Positions 39,729 through 48,947 are shown, counted from the stretch's first letter. The stretch is DNA of 64,000 nucleotides from Variovorax paradoxus (GCF_030811855.1 NZ_JAUSRN010000023.1:1-64000); one strand, 5' to 3'. The notes: generated by a model not told the origin, from the sequence alone. Made by a program: numbers and translations.

Positions 39729-42700
39729 ATGGTCCAGCTCGCATTGCGTCGCCCCTACACGTTCATCGTCATGGCGATGCTGATCGTACTGGCCACGCCT
39801 TTCGTGCTGGCGCGGATGGCCACCGACATCTTCCCGGAAATCAACATCCCGGTGGTCAGCGTCATCTGGAACTACACCGGCCTGCCGGCGCAGGAGATGG
39901 GCCAGCGCATCTCCGGCCAGGTCGAACGAGGCCTCACCACCACGGTGAGCGACATCGAGCATATCGAGTCGCAGTCGCTCGCGGGCGTGTCGATCATCAA
40001 GGTGTTCTTCCAGCCCACGGCCAACATCGAGATGGCCATCTCACAGGTCGTAGCTTCCATGCAGGCCCAGGTGCGGCAGCTGCCGCCCGGCATCACGCCG
40101 CCGCTGGTCATCAAGTATTCGGCCTCGAGCGTGCCGGTGGTGCAGCTCGCGCTGTCCAGCCCCACGCGCTCTGAAAATTCGCTGTTCGACGCCACGGTGA
40201 ACCAGCTGCGGCCGCAGCTCATCACGGTGCCCGGCGCAGCCATTCCCTTTCCCTACGGCGGCAAGAACCGGCTGATCTCGGTCGATCTCGACACCCAGGC
40301 GCTGCAGGCGCGCGGCCTCACGCCGGCCGACGTGGTGAACGCGGTCAACACGCAGAACCTGATCCTGCCTTCGGGCACCGCCAAGTTCGGCGCCACCGAA
40401 TACAGCGTGCGCATGAACGGCTCGCCCGATGCAGTGGCGGGGCTCAACGACCTTCCGGTGCGCACGGTGAACGGCGCCACCACTTACCTGCGCGACGTGG
40501 CCTACGTGCGCGACGGCTTCTCGCCGCAGACCAACATCGTGCGGCAGGACGGCGTGCGCGGCGTGCTGCTGTCGGTGCTGAAGAACGGCGGCGCCTCCAC
40601 ACTGGACATCGTGGCGAACATTCGCGCGATGCTGCCAGTCGCCGCGCAGACCATGCCGCAGGACATCAAGATCACGCCGCTGTTCGACCAGTCGGTGTTC
40701 GTGAAGGCGGCCGTCAAGGGCGTGGTGTTCGAGGCCATCCTGGCCGCGGCGCTCACGGCAGCGATGGTGCTTCTGTTCCTGGGCAACTGGCGCAGCACGC
40801 TCATCATCGGCCTCACGATTCCGCTGTCGATCCTGGCCTCTATCCTGGTGCTGTATGCCCTCGGGGAAACGCTCAACCTCATGACGCTGGGCGGACTCGC
40901 GCTCTCGGTCGGCATATTGGTGGACCAGGCCATCGTGACCATCGAGAACGTCGAGCGCCACCTGCACATGGGCACGCCGCTGAAAGAAGCTATCGAGGTC
41001 GGCGCGGGCGAGATTGGCAACGCGGCTTTCGTCTCCACGCTGTGCATCTGCATCGTGTTCGTGCCGATGTTCTTTCTCTCGGGCGTGGCGCGCTTCCTGT
41101 TCGTGCCGCTGGCCGAGGCAGTGGTGTTCGCCATGCTGGCCTCCTACCTGCTCTCGCGCACGCTGGTGCCCACGCTCGTGATGCTGCTGATGGGCGGCGC
41201 GCATGCTGGGCAACCGGCCGCCGAAACCAAGCCCAGTGCACTGCAGCGTGTCTACCGCAGCTTCGACCGGCGCTTCGAGCGCGTGCGCCGGGCCTACACG
41301 CTGCTGCTGTCTGTGGTGCTGTCGAAGCGCGGCGGATTCATCGGCCTTTTCCTCGGCTTCTGCCTGCTTTCGTGCCTGCTGTATCCGGTGCTGGGCCGCG
41401 ATTTCTTTCCGACCGTGGACGCGGGCCAGATCCGCCTGCACGTGCGCGCGCCCACCGGCATCCGCATCGAGGAGACGGCGCGCCTTACCGACCGAGTGGA
41501 AGCCTCCATTCGCGAACTGGTGCCGGCGGACCAGCTCGAGACCATCCTCGACAACCTTGGCATTCCCAACAGCGGCATCAACCTCTCGTACAGCAATGCA
41601 GGCACCATCGGCACTTTCGATGCGGAACTGCTGCTCTCGCTGAAGGACGGCCACCGGCCAACCGAGGAATTCGTGTCGCTGCTGCGAGCCGAACTGCCCA
41701 GGCGCTTTCCGGGCATCGAGTTCTTCTTCCAGCCCGCGGACATCGTCACGCAGATTCTCAATTTCGGCCTGCCCGCCGCCATTGACGTGCAGTTCAGTGG
41801 CGCCGACATGGCAGGCAACGCGGCCCGTGCGGCCGAACTCACCAAGGCCATCAAGCAGATTCCCGGTGCGGTCGATGCCCACGTGCACCAGCGGCTCGAC
41901 GGCCCGAGCCTCAGCCTGCAGATGGACCGCTCGCGGCTGCAGCAATACGGCCTCACCGCCGCCAACGTGGGGCAGAACGTGCTGATCGCGCTCTCGGGCA
42001 GCTCGCAGACGGCGCCGGCCTTCTGGCTCAATCCGCAGAACGGCGTGGTCTACAGCATTGCAGTGCAAACGCCACAGTACAACATCGACTCGCTCGACGC
42101 GCTGCTCAACATTCCGGTGGGCACCGGCGGCACGGCGGCGGCCGGCGGCGCCCCGCAGCAGTTGCTCGGCAACCTCGTCGACGCGCAGGCGGCGCGGCAG
42201 CCGGCCGTGATGTCGCGCTACAACATCGCGCCGGTGATCGACGTCTACGTGAGCGTGCAGGGCACCGACCTCGCGAGCGTGGCCTCCAAAGTGCAGGTGC
42301 TGGTCGACGAGATGCGGCCCAAGCTCTCGCGCGGCAGCCAGGTCACCATTCGCGGCCAGGTGCAGACGATGCAGTCGTCCTTCATTGGGCTCGGCGTGGG
42401 GCTGGCGATGGCCATCGTGCTGGTGTACCTGCTCATCGTGGTTACCTTCCAGTCGTGGCTCGACGCGGCCATCATCATCACCGCCCTGCCCGCGGCGCTG
42501 GCCGGCATCGCGTGGATGCTGTTCATCACCGGCACCACGCTGAGCGTGCCCGCGCTCACGGGCGCAATCATGACCATGGGCGTGGCCACGGCCAACTCCA
42601 TCCTGCTGGTGTCGTTCGCGCGCGAGCGGCTGCAGGCGGGCATCCCGCCGCTCTCGGCCGCGCTCGAAGGCGGCGCCACGCGCATCCGGCCGGTGCTGAT

Positions 42701-42947
42701 GACGGCGCTCGCGATGATCATCGGCATGATCCCGATGGCGCTCGGCCTCGGCGAAGGCGCCGAGCAGAACGCGCCGCTCGGCCGCGCGGTGATCGGTGGC
42801 CTGCTTTTCGCCACGGTGTCGACATTGTTTTTTGTGCCCGCGGTGTTCGCGGGCGTGCACAGTCGACTTGCGCACCGCAAGGCGACACGTGCAGCAACAG
42901 CCGCGGAACCGCCAGCGGGCGCAGCCCCAGGAGAACTGATCCCATGA
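39729..42947 (+). CDS. RND efflux transporter permease
   Basis: Inner-membrane proton-driven pump of 1072 residues with the twelve-segment, two-large-loop RND layout. It starts at an RRPYTFIVMAMLIVLATP segment followed by DIFPEINIPVVSV. In TM4 the proton-relay pair found as Asp-Asp in AcrB is Asp399-Gln400 (GILVDQAIV). It is first in an operon with the adaptor and outer-membrane genes (4-bp overlaps). Substrate unknown; drugs or aromatic compounds are more likely than metals from overall likeness. Confidence 0.93.
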   Translation: MVQLALRRPYTFIVMAMLIVLATPFVLARMATDIFPEINIPVVSVIWNYTGLPAQEMGQRISGQVERGLTTTVSDIEHIESQSLAGVSIIKVFFQPTANIEMAISQVVASMQAQVRQLPPGITPPLVIKYSASSVPVVQLALSSPTRSENSLFDATVNQLRPQLITVPGAAIPFPYGGKNRLISVDLDTQALQARGLTPADVVNAVNTQNLILPSGTAKFGATEYSVRMNGSPDAVAGLNDLPVRTVNGATTYLRDVAYVRDGFSPQTNIVRQDGVRGVLLSVLKNGGASTLDIVANIRAMLPVAAQTMPQDIKITPLFDQSVFVKAAVKGVVFEAILAAALTAAMVLLFLGNWRSTLIIGLTIPLSILASILVLYALGETLNLMTLGGLALSVGILVDQAIVTIENVERHLHMGTPLKEAIEVGAGEIGNAAFVSTLCICIVFVPMFFLSGVARFLFVPLAEAVVFAMLASYLLSRTLVPTLVMLLMGGAHAGQPAAETKPSALQRVYRSFDRRFERVRRAYTLLLSVVLSKRGGFIGLFLGFCLLSCLLYPVLGRDFFPTVDAGQIRLHVRAPTGIRIEETARLTDRVEASIRELVPADQLETILDNLGIPNSGINLSYSNAGTIGTFDAELLLSLKDGHRPTEEFVSLLRAELPRRFPGIEFFFQPADIVTQILNFGLPAAIDVQFSGADMAGNAARAAELTKAIKQIPGAVDAHVHQRLDGPSLSLQMDRSRLQQYGLTAANVGQNVLIALSGSSQTAPAFWLNPQNGVVYSIAVQTPQYNIDSLDALLNIPVGTGGTAAAGGAPQQLLGNLVDAQAARQPAVMSRYNIAPVIDVYVSVQGTDLASVASKVQVLVDEMRPKLSRGSQVTIRGQVQTMQSSFIGLGVGLAMAIVLVYLLIVVTFQSWLDAAIIITALPAALAGIAWMLFITGTTLSVPALTGAIMTMGVATANSILLVSFARERLQAGIPPLSAALEGGATRIRPVLMTALAMIIGMIPMALGLGEGAEQNAPLGRAVIGGLLFATVSTLFFVPAVFAGVHSRLAHRKATRAATAAEPPAGAAPGELIP

Positions 42948-44197
42948 CGGAGCAACGCCACTCGGCATTGGCCATCCACCCCATCGCCGCCGAAGAGGGC
43001 GAGGGCGAACTGCTGCGGCGCCGGCAGATCGTGAAGCGCACGCGCTGGCTCGTGGTCATCGTGCTTGTTTTGCTGGCGCTCGGCGCCGCGCGCACGGTGA
43101 TCGTGCGCATGGCCAATGCACGCGCGCTCGAAGCGGGCACCGCCGAACGCGCCAAGCTGCATGTGCAGACAGCCCTGCCGCGCACGCCCACCGCTGGCCA
43201 GACGCTGGCGCTGCCCGGCACGCTGCAGGGCTTCGTGCAATCGCCCATCTCGGCACGTGCGAGCGGCTACCTCAAGCGTTGGACCCGGGACATCGGCAGC
43301 CGCGTCGAAAAGGGCGAGTTGCTGGCCGAGATCGAAACACCCGAGATCGACCAGCAGCTGTCGCAGGCCATCGCGGCGCGCGCGCAGGCAGCATCGGGGC
43401 TGGAACTCGCAAAGAGCACGGCTGAGCGCTGGGAAAACCTGCGCAAGAAGGACGTGGTCTCGCAACAGGACCTGGACGAGCGCCGCAGTGCGGTGGCGCA
43501 GGCCACTTCGAACGTGGCGGCAGCCGATGCCAACGTGCAGCGGCTTCGGCAGACCGAGAGCTTCAAGCGCATCGTGGCGCCGTTTGCGGGCGTGATCACG
43601 CGCCGCAACGTCGACGTGGGCGACCTGATCGACGCGGGTGCGGGCGGCGGCGCCGGGCGCGCGCTCTTCATGCTGGCGCAGACCGATCCGCTGCGCGTGT
43701 ACATCAACGTGCCGCAAGCCTATGCACAGCTGGTCAAGGCCGGCCAGCCGGTGGTCGTGACGCAGGCCGAGCTGCGTGGCCAACGCTTCAACGGCGAGGT
43801 GGGGCGCACCTCGGGCTCGATCGACGCCACCACGCGGATGATGCAGGTCGAGGTGTCGCTGCCCAACCGCGATGGCGCGCTGCTGCCGGGCGCTTATGTG
43901 CAGGTCTCGCTGCCGCTGGCGGCGGCCCAGACGCTCACCGTGCCGGCCAATGCGCTGCTGTTCCGCGCCGAAGGCACGCGCATCGCGGTGGTCGATGCGC
44001 AAGGCCGCATCGGCCTGCGCCCGGTCACGCTGGGCCGCAACTACGGTGAGAACGTCGAGGTGATCGACGGTATCGGCGGCAACGACCGCATGGTGCTCAA
44101 CCCCTCCGATTCGCTGGCCGAGGGCGACGTGGTGACGGTCGCGCCCGACGCACCGCCGGCGGACGCCAAGCCGCCCGTGCGAAAGGAACCGGCGTGA
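42944..44197 (+). CDS. RND efflux periplasmic adaptor (membrane fusion protein)
   Basis: A 417-residue adaptor. A cytoplasmic stretch of about 30 residues is followed by one membrane segment (WLVVIVLVLLALGA). The lipoyl halves (ISARASGYLKRW and APFAGVITRRNVDVG) flank a helical hairpin at about 135-195, then come the beta-barrel and membrane-proximal domains. The C-terminal tail is rich in Pro, Ala and Asp. It links the permease to the outer-membrane channel and is translationally coupled to both genes. Confidence 0.93.
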   Translation: MTEQRHSALAIHPIAAEEGEGELLRRRQIVKRTRWLVVIVLVLLALGAARTVIVRMANARALEAGTAERAKLHVQTALPRTPTAGQTLALPGTLQGFVQSPISARASGYLKRWTRDIGSRVEKGELLAEIETPEIDQQLSQAIAARAQAASGLELAKSTAERWENLRKKDVVSQQDLDERRSAVAQATSNVAAADANVQRLRQTESFKRIVAPFAGVITRRNVDVGDLIDAGAGGGAGRALFMLAQTDPLRVYINVPQAYAQLVKAGQPVVVTQAELRGQRFNGEVGRTSGSIDATTRMMQVEVSLPNRDGALLPGAYVQVSLPLAAAQTLTVPANALLFRAEGTRIAVVDAQGRIGLRPVTLGRNYGENVEVIDGIGGNDRMVLNPSDSLAEGDVVTVAPDAPPADAKPPVRKEPA

Positions 44198-45681
44198 GGC
44201 TGCGCTATCTGGTTGCTACAGGAGGCGCGGCGCTGCTCGCAGCGGGCTGCGCGGTCGGCCCCGACTACAAGACGCCCGCAACGCCCCTGCCCGTGAGCTG
44301 GAAACTCGAGGAGCCCTGGCGCCAGAGCGCACCGAACGACAGCGCCGACAAGGGCCCGTGGTGGAAGCGCTTTGGCGACGCACAGCTGGATGCGCTGCAG
44401 GACCAAGCCCTGGGCGGCAGCCCGACGCTGGCCATTGCCAATGCGCGGCTCGCCCAGGCGCGCGCCACGCTCGCGGCCAACTCGGCCAGCCGGTTTCCTC
44501 AGCTTGGGCTCGGCACCCGCGCCTCGCGCCTCAAGATTTCCGCCAACCGGCCGCTCACCAACTATGCGACCGCCAATTCGTCGACGGTGCAGAACGACTT
44601 CATGCTGTCGCTCAACGCCAGCTACGAACTCGATCTGGCAGGCCGCGTGCAGCGCAGCGTTGAAGGCGCCACTGCCTCGGCCGAACAATCGGCCGCAGAC
44701 CTGGAGAACACGCGGCTCGTGCTCACCGCCGACGTCGCGAACAACTATTTCAACTTGCGCTCGACCGACATCGAGCTCGACGTGCTCTCGCGTTCCATCG
44801 CGCTGCAGCGGCGCGCGCTCGAACTCGTCACGGCGCGCCATGATCTGGGCGCCGTGTCCGGCCTCGACGTGGCGCAGCAGCAGGCGCTGCTCGACACCAC
44901 GCTGACGCAGGTCGATGTGTTGAAGAAGCAGCGCGCGCAGTACGAGCATGCGCTCGCCACCCTCACGGGCACACCGGCGCCGAGCTTCGCGCTGCCGGCG
45001 GACCTGCGCGAGATCAGGCCGCCCCCGGTGCCGCTGGGCGTGCCGTCTGAAATGCTGCAGCGCCGGCCCGACGTGGCCTCGGCCGAACGCGCCATGGCCG
45101 CGGCCAACGCACAGATCGGCGTGGCCACGGCGGCCTTCTATCCGAGCTTCATCATCTCGCCGACCGTTGGCGTCGACAGCCGCATGATCGAGACGCTGTT
45201 CAACGGGCCGAGCCTCTTGTGGTCGGTGGGCGTGTCGGCCACGCAAGTGCTGTTTGACGGCGGCCGCGTGCGCGCCAATGTCGATTTTGCCAAGGCCGGC
45301 TACGACGCCACCGTCGGCAACTACCGCCGCACGGTGCTCACCGCCATGCAGGAAGTGGAAGACGGCATCACCGGCCTGGCCTCGCTCGACCGCGCGACCA
45401 CCCAGGCGCAGGCCGCAGTCGCCGCTGCGCGCCGCGTGCTCGACATGGCCACCAGTCGCTACGAAGGCGGGGCCTCGACGTACCTGGACGTGATCACCGC
45501 GCAGCAGTCGCTGCTCACAGTGGAGCGCCAGGCCGCCCAGCTGCAGGGCCAGCGGCTGCTGACCTCGGTGTTTCTGGTGAAGGCGCTCGGCGGCGACTGG
45601 TGCGGCGCGGGCGCCCCCGATTCAGTAGACCCTAGAACAGGCTGCCCTGCCCCGCTGCGCCAGGCGGCCGGAACGCGCTGA
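44194..45681 (+). CDS. Outer-membrane efflux channel (NodT/OprM family)
   Basis: A 495-residue outer-membrane factor. The lipoprotein-like start has AAGCAVGPDYKTP, with the lipobox Cys near residue 18, followed by the paired OEP repeats (LAIANARLAQARATLAANSA and MLQRRPDVASAERAMAAANA). It starts at GTG overlapping the adaptor stop. The C-terminal end overlaps the convergent radical SAM gene by 50 bp. Confidence 0.93.
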   Translation: MRLRYLVATGGAALLAAGCAVGPDYKTPATPLPVSWKLEEPWRQSAPNDSADKGPWWKRFGDAQLDALQDQALGGSPTLAIANARLAQARATLAANSASRFPQLGLGTRASRLKISANRPLTNYATANSSTVQNDFMLSLNASYELDLAGRVQRSVEGATASAEQSAADLENTRLVLTADVANNYFNLRSTDIELDVLSRSIALQRRALELVTARHDLGAVSGLDVAQQQALLDTTLTQVDVLKKQRAQYEHALATLTGTPAPSFALPADLREIRPPPVPLGVPSEMLQRRPDVASAERAMAAANAQIGVATAAFYPSFIISPTVGVDSRMIETLFNGPSLLWSVGVSATQVLFDGGRVRANVDFAKAGYDATVGNYRRTVLTAMQEVEDGITGLASLDRATTQAQAAVAAARRVLDMATSRYEGGASTYLDVITAQQSLLTVERQAAQLQGQRLLTSVFLVKALGGDWCGAGAPDSVDPRTGCPAPLRQAAGTR

Positions 45682-46726
45682 GGTCGAGTTCGATTCGCTC
45701 GCGGTTGAAGCCGATGCGGTTTGCCGCCTTCTCGAAGCGCTGGCGGATCAGGTCGGCCCACAGGCCGGTGCCCTTCATGCGAGTCGCAAAGTCGGCGTCG
45801 TAGTCCTTGCCGCCGCGCATCTCGTGGATGCGCGCCATGATGCGGTCCGCGCGTTGCGGGTAGTGCAGATGAAGCCATTCCTTGAAGAGCGGCGCCACCT
45901 CCCACGGCAGCCGAATCACGGTGTAGAACGCACTGCGCGCACCAGCCTCCCATGCGGCTTCGAGCACCTGCTCCATGTCTTCGTTGACGAATGGAATCTG
46001 CGGCGCCACGCTCACCCCCACCGGCACGCCGGCCTCGGCCAAGGTACGGATGGTGCGCAGCCGCCGGTGCGGCGCGGCGGCGCGCGGCTCGAGCTTGCGG
46101 GCCAGCTCGCCGTCGAGCGTGGTCACGGTGATGTACACGGCGGCCAAGTGCTCGGCGGCCATGGGTGCGATCAGGTCGAGGTCGCGCTCCACCGCGCTCG
46201 ATTTGGTGACCAGCGCAAACGGATGCCGTGTTTCCTTCAGCAACTCGATCACCGAACGTGTGAGCCGCAGCTCGCGTTCGATGGGCTGGTAGCAGTCGGT
46301 GGCGGTGCCGATGGCGACGTGGCTCGGCTTGTAGCTCTTGCGGCCGAGTTCGCTGCGGAGCACTTCGACAATGTTGCGCTTGGCGATGAGCTTGGTTTCG
46401 AAGTCGAGGCCGGGCGAGAGATTGAGGTAGCTGTGCGTCGGCCGTGCAAAGCAGTAGATGCAGCCGTGCTCGCAGCCGCGGTACGGATTGAGCGAGCGGT
46501 CGAACGACACGTCGGGCGAGTCGTTTTCGTTCAGCACCGACTTCACGTCCTCGAACCGCACTTCTGTAGCGAGCGGCGGCAGCTCTTCGGCTTCGGCCGC
46601 GCCTTCTTCGAGCGTGCCCCAGCCGTCGTCGAAAGCATTGCGCTCATCGCGCGAAAAACGGTGCGCCAGGCGCGTGGCGGCGCCGCGGCCCTTGATGGCG
46701 TGAATGGGAATGTAGGCGGCCGGCAT
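45632..46726 (-). CDS. PA0069-family radical SAM protein
   Basis: A 364-residue radical SAM enzyme. The cluster motif is C85-x3-C89-x2-C92 (RGCEHGCIYCFARPTH). It resembles the spore photoproduct lyase-like SplB/PA0069 group, whose reaction is not established. The ATG at 46726 gives the usual MPAAYIP start. A perfect LexA-type box (46748-46767) lies 22 bp upstream, so DNA damage control is indicated; this fits a role in DNA or nucleotide repair (inference). The 3' end overlaps the convergent efflux channel gene. Confidence 0.9.
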   Translation of the reverse strand: MPAAYIPIHAIKGRGAATRLAHRFSRDERNAFDDGWGTLEEGAAEAEELPPLATEVRFEDVKSVLNENDSPDVSFDRSLNPYRGCEHGCIYCFARPTHSYLNLSPGLDFETKLIAKRNIVEVLRSELGRKSYKPSHVAIGTATDCYQPIERELRLTRSVIELLKETRHPFALVTKSSAVERDLDLIAPMAAEHLAAVYITVTTLDGELARKLEPRAAAPHRRLRTIRTLAEAGVPVGVSVAPQIPFVNEDMEQVLEAAWEAGARSAFYTVIRLPWEVAPLFKEWLHLHYPQRADRIMARIHEMRGGKDYDADFATRMKGTGLWADLIRQRFEKAANRIGFNRERIELDLSAFRPPGAAGQGSLF

Positions 46727-46747
46727 GGCAGATCCTTTCTCGTCAAA

Positions 46748-46767
46748 TACTGTATGCTCATACAGTA
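46748..46767 (-). promoter_or_regulatory. LexA SOS box before the radical SAM gene
   Basis: TACTGT-ATGCTC-ATACAGTA: a CTGT-N8-ACAG box with matching TA flanks on both sides, very close to the enterobacterial SOS consensus. It is 22 bp upstream of the radical SAM gene and 79 bp from the divergent GbsR gene. Confidence 0.85.
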
Positions 46768-46801
46768 TCCTTCGGCCGCTCATTAAGCAATCCGATTTTT
46801 T

Positions 46802-46821
46802 ATTTCTCTCTTGACAGAAAT
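46802..46821 (+). promoter_or_regulatory. Operator-like palindrome at the GbsR gene promoter
   Basis: ATTTCTCT-CTTG-ACAGAAAT, an inverted repeat with one mismatch. It overlaps TTGACA (46811-46816), a perfect -35 box that is followed after 16 bases by TAGACT (46833-46838). The same palindrome occurs at 47469-47488. It fits an autoregulatory site for the GbsR-type regulator. The -10 box ends only 7 bases before the ATG. Confidence 0.65.
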
Positions 46822-46845
46822 TTCTAAAATCCTAGACTTCGAGGC

Positions 46846-47445
46846 ATGGAACTCACCGACATCCAACGCAAGTTTGTTCTTCACTGGGGTGAAATGGGCT
46901 CGATGTGGGGCGTCAATCGCACGGTTTCGCAAATCCACGCCCTGCTGTTCGCACGCGGCAAGCCGATGCATGCGGAAGAGCTCTCCGAGACGCTGGGCGT
47001 GGCCCGTTCCAACGTCAGCAACAGCCTGAAGGAACTGCAAGCGTGGAACCTGGTGCGCGTCACCCACATCCTGGGCGACCGGCGCGACTATTTCGAGACC
47101 AGTGTCGACGTGTGGGAACTGTTTCGCACCGTGGTGCGGGAGCGCAAGGAGCGCGAATTCGACCCCACCATCCGCATGCTGCGCGAAATCGTCGCCAGCC
47201 CCGATTTCCAGAAAGAGCCCGCCGATGCGCAAGACCGCATCCGCTCCACCATGGACCTGATGAGCAAGCTCGCCACCTGGGCCGACGAGATGCTGCGGCT
47301 CTCGCCCGGCACGCTCGACAAAGTGCTGACGCTCGGCGCCAGCGTGCAGAAGTTCGTTCGCGGTGATGCCCCGGCGCCGACGACTCCGGCCTTGAAGAAA
47401 AACGACGACCCCGATGCCCACCATGCCAGCCTGCCGATGATCTGA
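46846..47445 (+). CDS. GbsR/MarR-family transcriptional regulator
   Basis: A 199-residue regulator starting ELTDIQRKFVLHWGEMGSMWG, the standard GbsR-type N-terminus. A winged helix follows (HAEELSETLGVARSNVSNSLKEL, then the wing at HILGDRRDYFE) and a helical C-terminal part. It heads a cluster with a DCC protein, a methyltransferase, a membrane-SRPBCC protein and a DUF4166 protein. Matching palindromes before this gene and before the DCC gene point to autoregulation and control of the cluster. The only SD-like bases (GAGG) are one base from the ATG, so the mRNA may be leaderless. Confidence 0.9.
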   Translation: MELTDIQRKFVLHWGEMGSMWGVNRTVSQIHALLFARGKPMHAEELSETLGVARSNVSNSLKELQAWNLVRVTHILGDRRDYFETSVDVWELFRTVVRERKEREFDPTIRMLREIVASPDFQKEPADAQDRIRSTMDLMSKLATWADEMLRLSPGTLDKVLTLGASVQKFVRGDAPAPTTPALKKNDDPDAHHASLPMI

Positions 47446-47468
47446 GTCTCCCCTTTTTTTGCTCTTAT

Positions 47469-47488
47469 ATTTCTGTTTTGACAGAAAT
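47469..47488 (+). promoter_or_regulatory. Second copy of the GbsR-type palindrome
   Basis: ATTTCTGT-TTTG-ACAGAAAT, a perfect 8-bp inverted repeat 18 bp before the DCC gene. It shares 18 of 20 bases with 46802-46821. A TATATT at 47466-47471 could be a -10 element overlapped by the site. Repression of the downstream genes is inferred. Confidence 0.65.
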
Positions 47489-47506
47489 AACGAAAACAAA
47501 ACTGCA

Positions 47507-47929
47507 ATGCCCTCCTCCTCGTATCCACTCACCATCTACTTCGACGCCACATGCATGCTGTGCTCGGCGGAAATGAGCGTGATGAAAGCGCGCGATGCCG
47601 CCGACCGGCTGAGGCTCGTCGACTGCTCGCCCGCCGGCTTCGATGCCGGACCGGCGCCGCGCGACACACTCATGAGGGCCATCCATGTGGTCGACGCGGC
47701 GGGCCAGGTGTTCGTCGGGGTTCCAGCCATCCGGGCTTGCCGCGATGCCGTCGGGTTGCCGAGCGGCAGCTTCCTGCTCGACCTGCCGTGGGTCGCGCCG
47801 CTCGCCGATCGCGCGTATGCGCTGCTTGCGCGCAACCGCTACCGGCTGCCGCGCTGGCTGGTGGCCCTGGTCGCCGGCAAGGCGGCGCAGTCGTCCCGCA
47901 CCTGCGCCGGCGGCAACTGCCGGATCTGA
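47507..47929 (+). CDS. DCC-family thiol-disulfide oxidoreductase (DUF393)
   Basis: A 140-residue protein with the thioredoxin-like DUF393 fold. The redox motif is DATCMLC (Asp13, Cys16, Cys19). The family name refers to Asp-x-x-Cys-x-x-Cys, and the YFDATC start is diagnostic. The LLDLPWVAPLADRAYALLARNRYRL segment is also typical, and the C-terminus carries an extra CAGGNC pair. No Shine-Dalgarno is visible. It is the first gene under the second palindrome. Partner and substrate are unknown. Confidence 0.87.
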   Translation: MPSSSYPLTIYFDATCMLCSAEMSVMKARDAADRLRLVDCSPAGFDAGPAPRDTLMRAIHVVDAAGQVFVGVPAIRACRDAVGLPSGSFLLDLPWVAPLADRAYALLARNRYRLPRWLVALVAGKAAQSSRTCAGGNCRI

Positions 47930-47941
47930 AAAGGAGCTTTC

Positions 47942-48904
47942 ATGCCGAATGTCTTCCCGCCCGATTTCCGCGTGCCTCGAACCGCCGGTGCGTCCGAAGC
48001 GCCCTCGCCCGAAGCCGCGCCGCCCATCACCAAGGCCGACACGCAGGACTATTTCACCGAGGTGGCGTACGACTACCGCGCATGGAGCCCCAGCTACAAC
48101 ATGCACTTCGGCTTCTGGCGGCTCGGGCTGAACCCGCTGCGTCGCGAAGGCATGCTGGTGGAAATGAACCGTGCGGTCGGCCGCGCGCTGAAGCTCGACG
48201 AACCCCGGGCCACGCAGGAGGCGCCGCGACGCCGCTGCATGATCGACCTCGGCTGCGGCGCCGGCGCCACCGCGCGCACCCTGGTGGGCGACGACCCTTC
48301 GCTGTATGCCGTCACCGTCACCAATGTGCCGGTGCAGAACAGCATTGCCGTGCGGCTCGACGCGGGCGCCGGAGTGGCCGACCGCATGGCGCATATCGAA
48401 GCCGACTACACGCGCACGGGCCTTCCCACCGCCCAAGCGGACGGCGCCTGGGCTGTCGAAAGCGCCTGCTACGCGAGCGGCACGGCCAAGGCGGATTTCG
48501 TGCGCGAGGCGGCCCGACTGCTGAAGCCGGGTGCGCGGCTCGCGGTGGTCGACGGCTTCCTGCTGCGCCATCGGCCGGGCCGGCTCGCCGGCTGGCTGCA
48601 CCGCCTGTGGGCCGACAGCTGGGCCGTGCCCACGCTGGCCGTGCGCGGCGATTTCGTCGAGGCGCTGCGCAGCAACGGATTCGAAGACATCGAGGTGCAG
48701 TCGCTGCGCTGGCGCGTGGCGCCCAGCGCCCTGCACATTCCGGCGCTTGCGACGCGCTTTGCGCTAGCCGAACTCTGGAAGGCGCGCGGCAGGCTGAGCC
48801 CCTGGCGCCGCAAGCACATCGTGGCCAGTTATTGCGCGCTGGTGCTGGGCCTTTTCTGGCGCGACTTCGACTACTGCATGGTGACTGCGAAGCGCAGCGG
48901 CTGA
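47942..48904 (+). CDS. Class I SAM-dependent methyltransferase
   Basis: A 320-residue methyltransferase. The SAM motif I is DLGCGAGATAR at about 102-112, with an acidic residue at the end of strand 2 less clear. It resembles the cyclopropane-fatty-acid/tocopherol methyltransferase branch, including a YDYRAWSPSYNMHFGFW segment before the core. This hints at a lipid or quinone-like acceptor (inference). AAGGAG precedes the ATG, and the gap to the DCC gene is 12 bp. Confidence 0.85.
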   Translation: MPNVFPPDFRVPRTAGASEAPSPEAAPPITKADTQDYFTEVAYDYRAWSPSYNMHFGFWRLGLNPLRREGMLVEMNRAVGRALKLDEPRATQEAPRRRCMIDLGCGAGATARTLVGDDPSLYAVTVTNVPVQNSIAVRLDAGAGVADRMAHIEADYTRTGLPTAQADGAWAVESACYASGTAKADFVREAARLLKPGARLAVVDGFLLRHRPGRLAGWLHRLWADSWAVPTLAVRGDFVEALRSNGFEDIEVQSLRWRVAPSALHIPALATRFALAELWKARGRLSPWRRKHIVASYCALVLGLFWRDFDYCMVTAKRSG

Positions 48905-48947
48905 ACGCCAGCTAGATCACAACAACACACGAGGAGAAGAAACTTCC

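Noticed and set aside
40041-42968. A 975-codon open frame on the minus strand opposite the RND permease gene
   Set aside because: It is a shadow of a high-GC gene: the translation is rich in Arg, His, Gln and Ala, has no domain pattern, and the plus-strand frame is a clear RND protein.
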